DNA from: Aspergillus flavus
Taxonomy: Eukaryota > Ascomycota > Eurotiomycetes > Eurotiales > Aspergillaceae
DNA length: 64,000 nt
Reading direction: 5' to 3'
Assembly: GCF_009017415.1 (NCBI RefSeq)
Contig: NC_092407.1
Span: 2,480,001 to 2,544,000, forward strand
The first letter of the stretch is position 1; each line of letters starts with the position of its first letter. The translations under genes were made by a program, and so were the position numbers. This document shows positions 45,722 to 56,850 of the stretch, in pieces. Below the pieces are notes generated by a model. It was not told the DNA's origin, searched no databases, and was given only the letters and a program-made list of their open reading frames with translations.

Positions 45722-47152
45722 CTAGTACCACTCAACCTCATCTCGGTCAGCGTTGTAACGCCTGCGACTACGCGAACCATAAGGATACAATTGTCGGGAG
45801 ACCCAGAAAGGATGATATGTCGAATAGTCTAGGAGACGGAGTGTCAGTACGCATCTAGAAACTTTGGAGGAGGGGTGATCGGGGTGACTACAGAGACGGT
45901 CTCGTACCGCGTTGACCTGAAAGGCCGAGCTGACTAGCCACATTAATGTATCCTTCTGCAGTCGTTTGTCCCTGAACTCTGAGTTGCTCCAAGTTCACGT
46001 CGCTGGTATCTGCCTGCCACGGGGAACGGCTGGTAATGTCTTAGTTTTACTCTGATAGCCAAGGAGTGCGCAATAAAACGTACCAATAAACGCAGCGGAC
46101 ACCTTGAGAATGCTGTGTGACAGCCCATTGTTGGAAGCATGTTTTGTGAATATTATTTCCGCACGCCGCTCGACACCAGACGATCTCCTCTCGGTCAGGT
46201 TCAAACTCCATGAAGCAGATTGGACAGTCTCCTTCAACGGCCTTCCTCTTGCCGCCGTTGTCATCGTCAATCTTGGTCTGCTCACGACTCAGAGAAGATC
46301 CTTCATAGATCTCACGAAGCTCCTGAGTAAGCAGTATTAGGTTAGAAAGTGTACGGTGATGTACGCTCAATAACTTACCATAGATAAGAATGCCAGCTGA
46401 TACTGTAGGTGTTGCGGAGCTTTGAGGACATTAACTAGGACTTTACAGGTACGGTTATCAGAAATTGTATGAACGATAATAATGATACAATCGAAAAAAA
46501 GAAAATAGTAGTATTAGGAATGGTGATAGCACATAAATTCAACTTACCGTAACATATATGCTTGCATTGGTTCCCTTTTCGAGCATCCGGACAGGTGCAG
46601 GTCGGCTCCTTCCCAATCACTATCTTGTAGATGTTTCCAGTTGTCCCAGCAATGTCAAAACTCATCTCGGGAACATCATCAGCGCCGGTGACAGTATGTC
46701 CTAGGACGAACATTCTAAGGGGGGAAAACATCAACTATGAGGGAAGGAATCGACATATTATCTGGATTGACGACACACCTCTGAGTTGTTGCACGGTTCA
46801 ATCGCTGTAAGAACGTTTGCGGTGCTTTACGGCGAAATACTCGAGCTCGACGTTCAGGTATTCCCTCGGCTGATGATTGCTTTGCGCTTCGGCTCTTCTT
46901 TTGTGGACTGGCAACAGGCGAGTCGCCAGTCAAATCGATCACATTCCTGGGGTCCGTAGGGACCGCTGTATAATCGCCTTCATTTCTACGAGTACGCTTC
47001 GCAGATGTGGATATGACGCTGGTTTTCTCATCGACCGTTCGCTTTCGATTTGACGTAGATGTACGGCCAGTTTGTGGAGTTCGAGTATGGTCTGCGGGCG
47101 ATGACGTAGTAGTGTTCTGTTGCCTGGAGGATGTTGTCCTTGTAGTACCCAT
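45722..47152 (-). CDS. SWIM plus RING zinc-finger protein, probable E3 ubiquitin ligase
   Basis: Six minus-strand exons: 46779-47152, 46548-46714, 46379-46440, 46084-46322, 45917-46029 and 45722-45828. Together they total 1062 nt and encode 353 residues with compatible phases. The N-terminal 120 residues are basic, Ser/Thr-rich, with a KKSRS patch and a VIDLTGDSP stretch resembling a SUMO-interacting motif. A SWIM finger follows: CTCPDARKGNQCKH fits CxC-xn-CxH. After a helix comes a RING: CPICFMEF, WCRAACGNNIHKTC, and CVYC. The last Cys is created only by using the acceptor that gives CVYCRSPW; other nearby acceptors give a stop codon or a Trp. SWIM-RING proteins such as ZSWIM2/MEX are ubiquitin ligases; substrate unknown. 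Confidence 0.75.
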
Positions 47153-47642
47153 ACTGTCTGAAAAACTAAGCCAGACACAGTACTAAGTATGATAGAACCG
47201 AGTGTCGAATATTGCTGGCGCAAACGAATCGTCGTTGTGGCGGTCCTGCAGGAATAGCGAGAGCGATAGCGATAAGCCTTTCCGTTCAAGAGGTTGACAT
47301 AATCTCGCGCCCTCCAAATGAATAGATCGGTTGATCTTGCTCTGTATGCGGTCTAATGGAGACACGGCACCTACAAGACAGGGACAAAAAGTGGAGAGCG
47401 ATTCAGGGGTACAAAAGGAAGGTTAAAATCAGAAAAGCAACCTCTTTGTTATCTATCAATTCCTTCACTGCAGAAATCCGACCGATCATATGCGGAGGTT
47501 TGTGGTGTTTGGGATGTTTGCCTTGTTTGTCTGTCACATGTGGATGCTGATGACGATAGAGAGACAACATTCAATACTTTTGAGAACACTGAAATACTCC
47601 CCGTCAAATACATAGTCATAACTAATTCACCATTTGACACCA
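47153..47642. promoter_or_regulatory. Shared divergent promoter of the SWIM-RING gene and TRAPPC13
   Basis: 490 bp separate two start codons on opposite strands, so both promoters must lie here. No obvious TATA box or copy of the recurring 9-mer was seen. Confidence 0.5.
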
Positions 47643-48884
47643 ATGGCACGTCCACGCGCCCATTCAGGTGCTGAGGCCTCCAAGGAACCTCATTCAGTCT
47701 CCTTAAAAGGTACGCACTGCTGGTAGTTATCATAAGCGGCGCCCTGACTGACATATGCGTAGTTTTGCGGTAAGCATTCCTGTAGATGTCAACTGCCGAT
47801 CTGACTTTATAAAGGCTATCGCGGCCTTCTCTGTCCTACCAGTACCCCTTTCCAGAAGCAAACACGAAGATCTCTAACAAAGCATCCTTGAGTTATCCTT
47901 CCGATAGTGTGGACAACCAGTTTATTCTCGCCCCTAATGTACGACAGCTATGAGAAGTTTCTAGCTTCGAAGGAAGAATTACGAGCATCTGCTAACAATT
48001 AACCAAAGCTTACATTGCCTCCTGCATTTGGGTCTGCTTACGTTGGAGAAACATTTGCTTGCACTCTTAGTGCGAACAATGAGCTCGCAGAAGATGAGAC
48101 CTCGCGTGTTGTCACGTCAGTCCGTATCGTGGCAGAGATGCAAACTCCATCTCAAGTAGCATCTCTAGAGCTAGAACCAGCGGATGATGCACCCGCGAGA
48201 GATGGCCTACAAAAAGGGCAATCGTTACAAAAGATCGTACGATTTGATCTCAAGGAAGAAGGGAACCATATCTTGGCAGTCAGTGTAAGCTACACGGAAA
48301 CGCTGATTGGATCAGACTCGCAAGCGGCCAGTGGGCGAGTGAGGACCTTTCGCAAGCTTTATCAGTTCGTTGCACAGCCTTGTCTTAGTGTTCGGACAAA
48401 ATCGTCCGAGTTGTCCCCACTGGAGGTCGAGAACAAGTCCCTAGGGCCTTATGGAAAGACTCGGCTGCTCCGCTTTGCCCTCGAGGCGCAGTTAGAGAAT
48501 GTGGGTGACGGAGCCGTGGTTGTGAAGGTAAAGAGAAAAAAAAAAAAAAAGACTTTTCTTTGATCCTCGGGACTCTAATGCTTTCGATAGCAAACGAAAC
48601 TGAACCCCAAACCCCCGTTCAAGGCAACCTCCTTAAATTGGGATCTCGCAAGGCCGGATCAGTCCGATTCACAACCGCCGACATTAAATCCACGTGACGT
48701 CCTCCAGGTCGCGTTCCTCGTTGAGCAAGAAGAAGGACAGCAGGAAGGGCTAGATGCCCTACAGAAAGATCTGAAACATGACGGACGGGCGGTTCTAGGG
48801 CAATTGTCCATCGAGTGGAGGGGGACTATGGGGGATAAAGGGTTCTTGACGACCGGAAACTTATTGACGCGAAGACGGACATAA
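47643..48884 (+). CDS. TRAPP complex subunit 13 (DUF974 family)
   Basis: Five exons: 47643-47709, 47763-47769 (only 7 nt), 47815-47938, 48009-48527 and 48591-48884. They total 1011 nt and encode 336 residues. The microexon is required: only by joining it are the family N-terminal residues HSVSLKVLRLSRPSL restored, and both flanking introns have GT...AG ends in the right phase. Further family marks are YPFPEANTKISN, the LTLPPAFGSAYVGETFACTL strand pair and the basic end TTGNLLTRRR. TRAPPC13 is a peripheral subunit of TRAPP complexes, Golgi-associated exchange factors for Ypt/Rab GTPases in vesicle traffic and autophagy. An A-rich run in the last intron (48536-48550) makes spurious read-through likely in automated models. 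Confidence 0.82.
47763..47769 (+). other. Seven-nucleotide microexon of TRAPPC13
   Basis: The bases TTTTGCG sit between the acceptor GCGTAG and the donor GTAAGC. Joined to the G ending exon 1 and the G opening exon 3, they code for Val-Leu-Arg, the start of a conserved VLRLSRPSL segment. Confidence 0.7.
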
Positions 48885-50637
48885 TATTTACAAGGCTTAA
48901 GCTGGTTATCCTTCGGTGTAACCCACGCGCCCTCCATCACAAGCTCTAGGGGAATCATCGGTCTTCAGGGAATTTTGCTCGAAACAGTTAATTTGCGATG
49001 CTGTGCAGCGGTACTGGCGCGCAGGACTAAAGAGTTGGGGATAGATGACCAATTAGCGAGATAAGCTTTGGACTGTTCCAGGGCAGACAGCCAAGCTCCA
49101 GATGTGTTACAGATGCAACAGATCTAGGCGCAGCCACAGTTTGAATTCCTTTGCGGCAGTCAAGTTACACGCACAAACAGGAGGCTGGAACTAGTTGGCT
49201 TAGCCGTGAGCTGCCAAAAGTACGGCGGAGTTTGATGGCAAGAGAAAACCCCAGCCTTGTCCAAATTTAGATATCTGTTGTGTTAACCTAGTCCGTATTT
49301 ATCTCTGATATGATGGGATGCATTGTCGAGGCCCTGTGACGTGAGTTTGACTAAGCTTTGCTAAAACTTTGGTTGATGGAAGGTATCTGGCGATAAACTC
49401 CGACGACGTCTAGAAGCAACAATCTTATGCAAACGCTCATTGGTTCTTTTCGACCGCAACATCCATCATGAAACTGGTATTTTGTCTGTGTCAGCAGTCT
49501 AGAACCCCTTGCCGGGTATTTTAGCATTTCATTTTTCTATAAAAAGGTACCAGCATGTATGGATCGTATCTTCCGTACCGTGGTTATTAAATCCCAGCAG
49601 AGGCCGATAGGCTTAAGAAGTGAACATGGCATGGTTAAGGAAGAAGCCATTACTGAGTATATATGGCTAGAATAATCGCTGGGAAAGATTTATGCTTCCA
49701 AGAGGCGTTAGTTAGGACGGTATACCATACAGTACGGTATTTATGAACAAGTCGATAATACCACTCCCCAAAGCGGGAGATAGGACACCCGCCTCAGGCA
49801 CCAACCACCCCCTTTTTCAACTGTCAGTGGTGCACGTTTCCATCGAGCATAACCAGCCAACGAAGCCAAACGTCCACCCTACTTGCCGGTACGGAATGAA
49901 CGCTGCAAGGCACTTTCTGTATGACAGCAAGTAGTACACACTAGCGCGGGGGACTAGTCGCGCGACAAGACAAGGCCACTTATCAGCGGTGGTTTGCAAT
50001 GAGCCCGTTCTTCCTCAGAGGACGTACCAAAGATGTCGATGACCATGTATGATGCATGCCGATGCAGGTCGACCAGGCCGGTAGGGGAGTAGCGTCATGT
50101 AAGGAACGAAGTCCTGTAACTTAACATCTGTCCCTCCGTCCCAGGATTATGATGGTCAATGGTCTTTTCTGATTGAATACTCAAGTTAGGTTTGCGCAGG
50201 GAGACCCAGCTTGGGTTAGATCTACATGGTACTTAATACACCGTGAGTCACGATGAAACCGTCTAAAGTACACCTCATGGTTCTACAGCAGGAATGTTTA
50301 TCTCCTTCTGTACAGGGGACGGTTCAAATCCGGAGAGAGAAACTCTTGGTTGCATGTTGCCTCAGTGACTAGAAAATTCCATTCTCTTTGATTATCTTGA
50401 TCCCTGACTCTTGATCTAGTGGACTGTCAATTATACCCGATGAACCATTCCTTTTTTTGTTCTGATTTTTCACTGATCATCCGTTTCCTGTCCACGAATG
50501 GAATTTGGATGGGCTCACTCTTGACTATCATTTGAGATCCACTGGCGATCGGCACGGCCCTGGGTCAAGCGTTCCTAACTTCTATAAGTATTATTGTGAC
50601 TTTGACTAAGATAGATACGGTAGAAGGTTCTGCACAG

Positions 50638-50659
50638 TACTCCGTACGTATACTCCGTA
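50638..50659 (-). repeat. Tandem pair of the TACGGAGTA 9-mer
   Basis: TACTCCGTA occurs at 50638-50646 and again at 50651-50659, separated by CGTA. It is the only place in the window where two exact copies adjoin. Confidence 0.75.
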
Positions 50660-51225
50660 GATAGAGCAACGATCACACCACAGCTCTATCCATATATGGA
50701 ATATACACCACCACCTCCTTTTTCTCACTGGGATCCGGATAGTGGTCTTTGTCTGCCAGCCAAGACTTCCAGTTTTAAAAATTTCATGACAATGAATAAT
50801 AATAATCCACAAGGCGGGTGATAAGAGACAGATGGGATAATAATAGTACCCTGACTATAGGTGATATATGTCTTCCTGATCTTTTCATATCCCCGGTAGA
50901 GGTTCCAGTGGACAACGTAACTGTATGTACAGATATGATACAGTACCATAATTAGCTTCTAACCTCGGCAGAACCCGTCCCTACACTACATGGAGAGGAG
51001 GAAGTCGGCCTTAGGTGCCCTCTTTAGATAACCCCATTGGACGGTTGACGATGGAGTCCCCAGTGTCTGTCTACCATTTGGTTCCATGAATGACTCTCCT
51101 CAAGGGAATTGCGGCCAATCATGCTCAGAGGCCAGCCATCTCCAGACCATGGAGACTCCGCTATGCCAAATTCTCGGTCTCGGTAGGCTAGGGCGGATGA
51201 ACTTGTTTATAGTAACGGCCCCTCC

Positions 51226-51952
51226 TTAGGAAGAGACTACGCAGTTAGTGTAAAGAGAGTCTCGGGGGTGGAAATACCACCTTACTCCTGCAGTATAGTT
51301 CCAATCACGGAATGGATTGACACCACTCAGGTGAAAGGCAGTCCGATCGGGAAAAGTTCCAGGGCGATCTAAGACATAAAGAACTCTAAGAGCGGTATCT
51401 ATCGTAGTATCAGTATTGGCATTATGAAAAAATAGGTTAAGCGACCTATTGTCGTTCATTGTTATTTTCAGACCTCCATTAAAAGAGTAAGTCACACACA
51501 CATTGAATTCGGGACCAGTTCCGCCATTCTCTCGGAGGGACGGGAGGTACAGAACACATCCGGTCATTTAGTACAGGGTACACAGCAGGGAGTCGTAATG
51601 CTGTGTTTCCATGGTTCTCTTGAACGATAGTTCTTTCGTAGCAACCTAGCCAGCAGGAACAAATGGGAAATCGAACCATGGCAAGCCAAGCAATTGTGCA
51701 CATCTGGGCTCCACCGGTCCCAAGGATTGATATTTCTTCTGTCCCCTGGATATTCCGGAAATTATACGACTGGTCTGGGTAATACACCCTGACGTCGGGG
51801 AAATTTTTCTTGGTTGTTTTTATTGTTTTGGCCGCAGTATCTGAAGAAATTAGTCCATTACCTAAAGAGTTAAAGCTGGCGGTGTGTGGATGTGTGTGGG
51901 TGGAAAGTGGGAGAGAGGGTTTGGTGGTTGGATGGGGATGGGGATGTATCAA
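51226..51952 (-). pseudogene. Possible hypothetical gene with a frame break
   Basis: Two overlapping minus-strand frames read like one protein. The upstream frame (51952 to 51479) includes KNFPDVRVYYPDQSYNFRN and ISILGTGGAQMCTIAWLAM, then degrades into Pro/Arg-rich sequence. The downstream frame (51567 to 51226) continues with CVTYSFNGGLKITMND and ALRVLYVLDRPGTFPD, beta-strand-like. No intron joining the two was found, so a frameshift, or a start at about 52020 plus a non-obvious splice, would be needed. A 5' exon beginning MQEIQPSIS near 52020, joined to an acceptor at 51840-51842 (TTCTTCAG), would be in phase. No family was recognised. Confidence 0.25.
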
Positions 51953-52372
51953 AGTTTAGGCGTCTGGAGGTACACTTGCAGTAGTTTGAACCTCATTGGA
52001 GATTGATGGCTGTATCTCCTGCATGGATGGGGACCAGGAATCCCTAATGAGTGGCTTAAGCAGACAGATGTACCTGCACGTTTATTGTTTCCCTTGCCTG
52101 GCCTTTGGGAGTAGTATCTCTTTTGCTTTTCTTTTTTCTTTTACCTTTTTTTATTTATATTTATATTTTTTATTTTTTATTTTTGCTTCCCCGAATTTTT
52201 TTGGTTTGAAGAGGTCTGATGGAATGTAAATAACTTAATCAATCCTTAATAAAACATGGAAATAATAACCAAATTAAACCATCTCCATCCCAACCTTTCT
52301 GGTTTGCGTTCTTGTCATTTTTAATTTGTCTAAATTATTGGATTATTCTAATTTCATTATGTTTATTATCAT

Positions 52373-52403
52373 TTTCTTTCTTTCTTTCTTTCTTTCTTTC
52401 TTT
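52373..52403 (+). repeat. TTTC microsatellite, about 7.8 copies
   Basis: Seven perfect TTTC units plus TTT, in non-coding sequence about 0.9 kb upstream of the DENN gene start. It is likely to vary in length between strains. Confidence 0.85.
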
Positions 52404-53319
52404 GTTTTGTTTATTTTGTGTCTGTGTTTGCTGTGTATAACATGCATCAGTAAATAAGTGGGTACCTACAGCTACTGGCAGTTGGCCCTAAATATCTTAG
52501 GTCGTAATAGTAATGGTAATAGTTAGCCGGTAGAGAGGAAGAGACAGGCACAAGAGCGAAAGTCATTATGCACTGACAGTTTATCGGTTGTGCGTGTGCG
52601 GAGCGGAGACAGAAAGTAGGAGAGAAAGAGAGAGGGAGACGGACTACTTTTTGGCCGCCGTTTCTCTTTTCCCCCCTTCTACTAGTTGGACTACTTTACT
52701 TAGTAGTCAGTCTTGTCTACGCAACCATCCGTCTCTGCATCGGACGTTCTTTTTCTTCCTCGAAAAAAAAAAAGAAAATATAAAAAGGAAAGAAAAGTGA
52801 GAAAAGAAAAAAACGAGGAGTCAAGATCTAAAAAAAAAAAAGAGCTCTATCCTCAATACCCTATTTTCCACGATTCCATTGTCATATCCAATTCCGTTTT
52901 CTTTTCTTGTTTTCCCCTCATCCAATCCCGTCCATCATTTACTCCTTTTTCTTGTGAATGCAAGTGGCACTAAGAAATCCAACCCCCAGACAAATTTTCC
53001 TACTCAGGAACACAAAAACCTCGTTTCTGCTCCCTTCTCGTACTTCATTCCTATCGTCTCGGAATTTCCTCAACAACCCTTTCCGACTTTGCGACAGCGT
53101 CGCGATTCCAGACTTATGTGTTCTCGTTCCTACTGTCGTTACCAGTCTATTTATTCCGAAACCTCTGATCGCTGAATTTCACACACAACACCCCCCCGTT
53201 GATGCTGGTGGAGAATCCGTAGCGTCAAGAGTTGAATTCACTCCATGTTGTAACGAAGTCCACGAATTGAGACGATTGATGATTACAACCCCGCGATCGC
53301 CTATCGACGATTCGACGAG

Positions 53320-56300
53320 ATGCCATTCTCATCCTCCTCATCCTCCTCCACCCCCGAGGTGTCTACCACCCCGCTCGCAGATTACTTCTGGATCGCAGGT
53401 GTCGATGGCGCGGAAATCTTAGAGACTTTCCAAAGACTCGGCGACGAATACAGGGCAAACAGTGCCACCGCTCCTGGCCCCGCTCTTGCGGACACGATCG
53501 AGGAAGATGCGGACGCGGAGGAGGCACACGACCCCCGTCTGGACTCCCTCTCTCGACCCAATTCCATGGCTGGGGGCCGCAATTCCTTCCAGCGGTTCTC
53601 AATGCGCTCAGGAGACTCCAGTGAGTCCAGTGGGAATGGTACCAGCAGCAACCGGAGCAGTCTGACCATCAAGGGTAATCAGTCGCCCAGAGGGTCGTCG
53701 TTTCTAGAAGATTTCGACTTTGACAAGGCCCTGTTCAAGTTTGCAAACGAGCGGGAGTCGTTCCTGTCGGATCTGAGTCTCAGTGCCGGAGCAATCACTC
53801 CCACCTCCCGTCCTAGGTCCAGGTTACGTACACAGAAGATTGTCTCCGAGGAAAGTCCCTCCCAGCCATCCAGCTTGCTTCGATCAGGCATTGGTAGTGT
53901 GCGGCGTCATATGGCATTCAGAGACATGAATAGTATGAAACGGCAGCCGTCAGTTGCTCGTCAAGGTGAGTGCGATATTATAGGAGCTGAGAGCATCGAG
54001 TTTACTAACCACAACTTCAAACAGCTTCTATCCGCACCTCGCGACGACTCAGTAACTACAACTCAGTTATTCCGGCACCGCAACCGTTGGAGATCTCCCC
54101 TACCATGCATCCCCTGAAACGCCGTTTCGAGCCCGTTCTCCTCGACCGGTACCCTACCAAAGGAATGTCTGACGAGCTGAAGCAGCGAGGCAACTTCCCG
54201 GACTATGTTCCGATGTTTGCCTTTCCGAACGATATCCATATTGTTTCTTCAGACCAGAGACCGCGCTCTACCTGGCACGGGTTTGTCATGACAACCGACA
54301 ATGGCTCACGACTGCACGCCATTTGTGTTATCATTTGGATTCCACTGAATGCGCGAGCTGCAGAAGAGTTGGAGAAACGCTGCGAGGAATGGCGAAAAGA
54401 CAATATGACAGACGAAGAGCGAGAGCTAGCGGCCAGTCTCGGTGAAAGGCTAGCAAGTGAACGGGCCAAACTTTCGAGACTTCTAGCCCAACTGCCCACG
54501 GTGCCTTCAGGGTCAGAACAAAGAGAACAATTGGAGGATGAAATCAGTGCGGTTGAAGAGAAAATCGGCTTAATGACCGATCTTTTACGCCCAGTGCGGC
54601 ACGGCGCAGCATCGAAAATCGAAGGTCTAACTGACGGCGACACGGGATTCTGGATCCCCCGCGCTTACGGGATTCTTGGGAGGGAAGAAAGCATGACGAG
54701 TTTCTGGAAAGAGTGGCTGAAAGCAGTAATTGTGCCCATGACCGAGGGAAGCATTCAGCGGATCCCTCCAAGCTCTCCACGGATGGGGATGTGGCAACCC
54801 TTGGAACGATATGTGATGAACCTATGCACTGAGGCATTTAGCCCCAATTCGTCCAAAACCCAAGTGGAGCTTTCGGTTCGGGAGTTGCGCCTATTTGCGC
54901 GAAAAGAGGCTACCAACGAACTGCCAGGCTCCCGAAATACTGATCTCTATGCATTATTCCGAACTCTGTCACTGCCGAACATCATCATTCTCTTCGAGTA
55001 CGCTCTGACCGAATCGCGTATAATATTCTTGTCATCCCATACTTCGATGCTTTACTTGGCGACTAGAGCCCTGGTTGATTTGTTGTTTCCCTTCCAGTGG
55101 ACTGGGGTGCTCATTCCTGTTTTGCCTGCGCGTTTAATTCAAGCTCTCGAAGCTCCTTGTCCCTATATAGTAGGTATCGAGCGGAGGTATGAGAAGGTTG
55201 AGTTGCCATCGGATGACTTCGTCTTGGTGGATCTCGACGCAGACCTCATTGAGAGTACAGTTCGACCAACGCCCCTGCCGCGTCACCAGCGGAGGAAGCT
55301 GCATTCGCTGCTTCAACTGGCCGCCCCTCACCACAGTCGGTGCGGTGTCCCAACCGGTCCGCCAGCATATGCAGTGGAGACGTTCCCGTTTGATGCGTTC
55401 ATGTCGGAGAATTCCTCTATATACCACTCCAAAGCGCAGTCGACACAGTTAGCTAAATACGTCAGTCTCAACTCGAGCGCATTCGGCCAGGCCTCTATGC
55501 AGGGAGCGTATGCGCCTCTCGTATTCAACGCCTATTTGCATGCTCGCTATGAGCAGGTTCCGTCTAGGGGATATTCGTCTAAGGGTTCTGACCGGCCGGG
55601 AACCGGATCATCCAAGACCGGATCGCCTCCTTCACCTAGAGATAGCTCTCCCACTTCAGGCCATTTCCCGGGTTCTTCGCGAACTGATTCGGGAATGGCT
55701 CTTCAGGCATCTTTGCGTGAGAAGCGCTCAGGTCATTTCGATGCTGCATCACGAAGAAGTTCGTCGTTTGGTATGGAGTTAAGAGGAGGTGTCCCAAGAC
55801 GGCCAAGCGCTCCTTTCCTAGGTCACACCTCGAATTTATCCGTGACAACCCTGAATACGGATTATAATTCTGGGTCAACTTACGCACCCTCTGTCTATGC
55901 CCAATCGACTGTTGCTGCGTCCACAATTGTTCCCCAGCCTTCTTCGCAACCAATTCACAACTCCGAAGGTACCTGTTGGGTGGAGGGGCATTGCTTGCAA
56001 GTGCTGCCATGCGACGACAAGTCTATTTGTGCAATCTGTGATGAAAGGGCTGATGAAGCCATGTACAAGTGTAATGCCTGCAAGACCCTTGTTCATAACC
56101 GCTGTGCCTTACAGATCTGCCTGGTGTGTCCCGCTGCGTTCCATCCAGAACAGATTCGCGCCGCATTTGTTAGGTGTTTTGCCAGCTTGCTCTATACCTA
56201 CAAGAAGTTCTTACAGCCTGCTTCCGGTGATAAGAAGAAAGCGGGCCTAACTTATAGCTTCAACATGGAGGCGTTCCTGAAGAGCTTGCCAGGCGAGCAC

Positions 56301-56850
56301 GCTGAATATGCTGCGGTACTACAGCAAACACAAAGTAAGCCTTCATTTCGAAACCAACTTACTTTCTTCAAAGTCCTTATCACTAACATCCTATCAGGCT
56401 TCAATGAATTCATCAGTGAAAGAGAAAGAGTCAATCCCAAGTCCAAGGACCCAAGAATGGCACTTTTTGATGAGATTGTCTTGTCTAAACGTAATCGTGG
56501 GCGGACTTCTTTCTTCTCCAGCCGAATGCAGACAGATTTCCTTTCGGATACGTCGAATCATCTCTGGGTAACTGCCAGTGCTAGTTCCTTCGGTCCAGGT
56601 AGCAGGGGGCAACAAGGCCTTTCTGGGGATTATACCCGTGTCGTCACTAGAGGTTCGTCGTCTCTGTTATGCAATCTACCACTTTTTCCATGCTGACGCC
56701 TACTCTACAGCACCAGCAAAACTCGATAATAGCCTGATGAAAGAGCCCCGCATGATCCACGGAGCACCTCGGGTATCGAAGACGGCAAACAATGCTCGTA
56801 GAAAGCCGCTGCCTAAGCTCATGAACGGGCTGGCCATTTCACCGCCATAA
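53320..56850 (+). CDS. DENN-domain Rab exchange factor with C1 zinc finger
   Basis: Four exons, 53320-53965, 54025-56334, 56398-56652 and 56711-56850, total 3351 nt and encode 1116 residues. The third intron (56335-56397) is 63 nt and keeps the frame open if unspliced, but it has GTAAGC, a perfect CACTAAC branch site and CAG. uDENN pieces are DYFWIAGVDG (residues 21-30) and a block near 237-290 ending YVPMFAFPNDIHIVSS. A coiled, Glu-rich insert follows. cDENN spans about 531-604 (LPNIIILFEYALTESRIIFL). A C1-like finger lies at about 860-922 (CAICDERADEAMYKCNACK, then VHNRC). DENN proteins activate Rab GTPases in endosomal and secretory traffic; C1 binds lipid or serves structure. Which Rab it acts on is unknown. 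Confidence 0.85.

Larger units (their letters stand above)
48885..53319. other. 4.4 kb interval between TRAPPC13 and the DENN gene
   Basis: No intact gene was recognised. It contains a coding-like minus-strand region (51226-51952, listed separately), a double copy of the recurring 9-mer (50638-50659), a TTTC microsatellite (52373-52403) and A/G- and CT-rich tracts from about 52610 to 53100 that probably belong to the DENN gene promoter and leader. Confidence 0.5.

Noticed and set aside
50318..50340. B-box-like GGTTCAAATCC
   Set aside because: Only three base pairs of a T stem form, and no A box lies 30-60 nt upstream.
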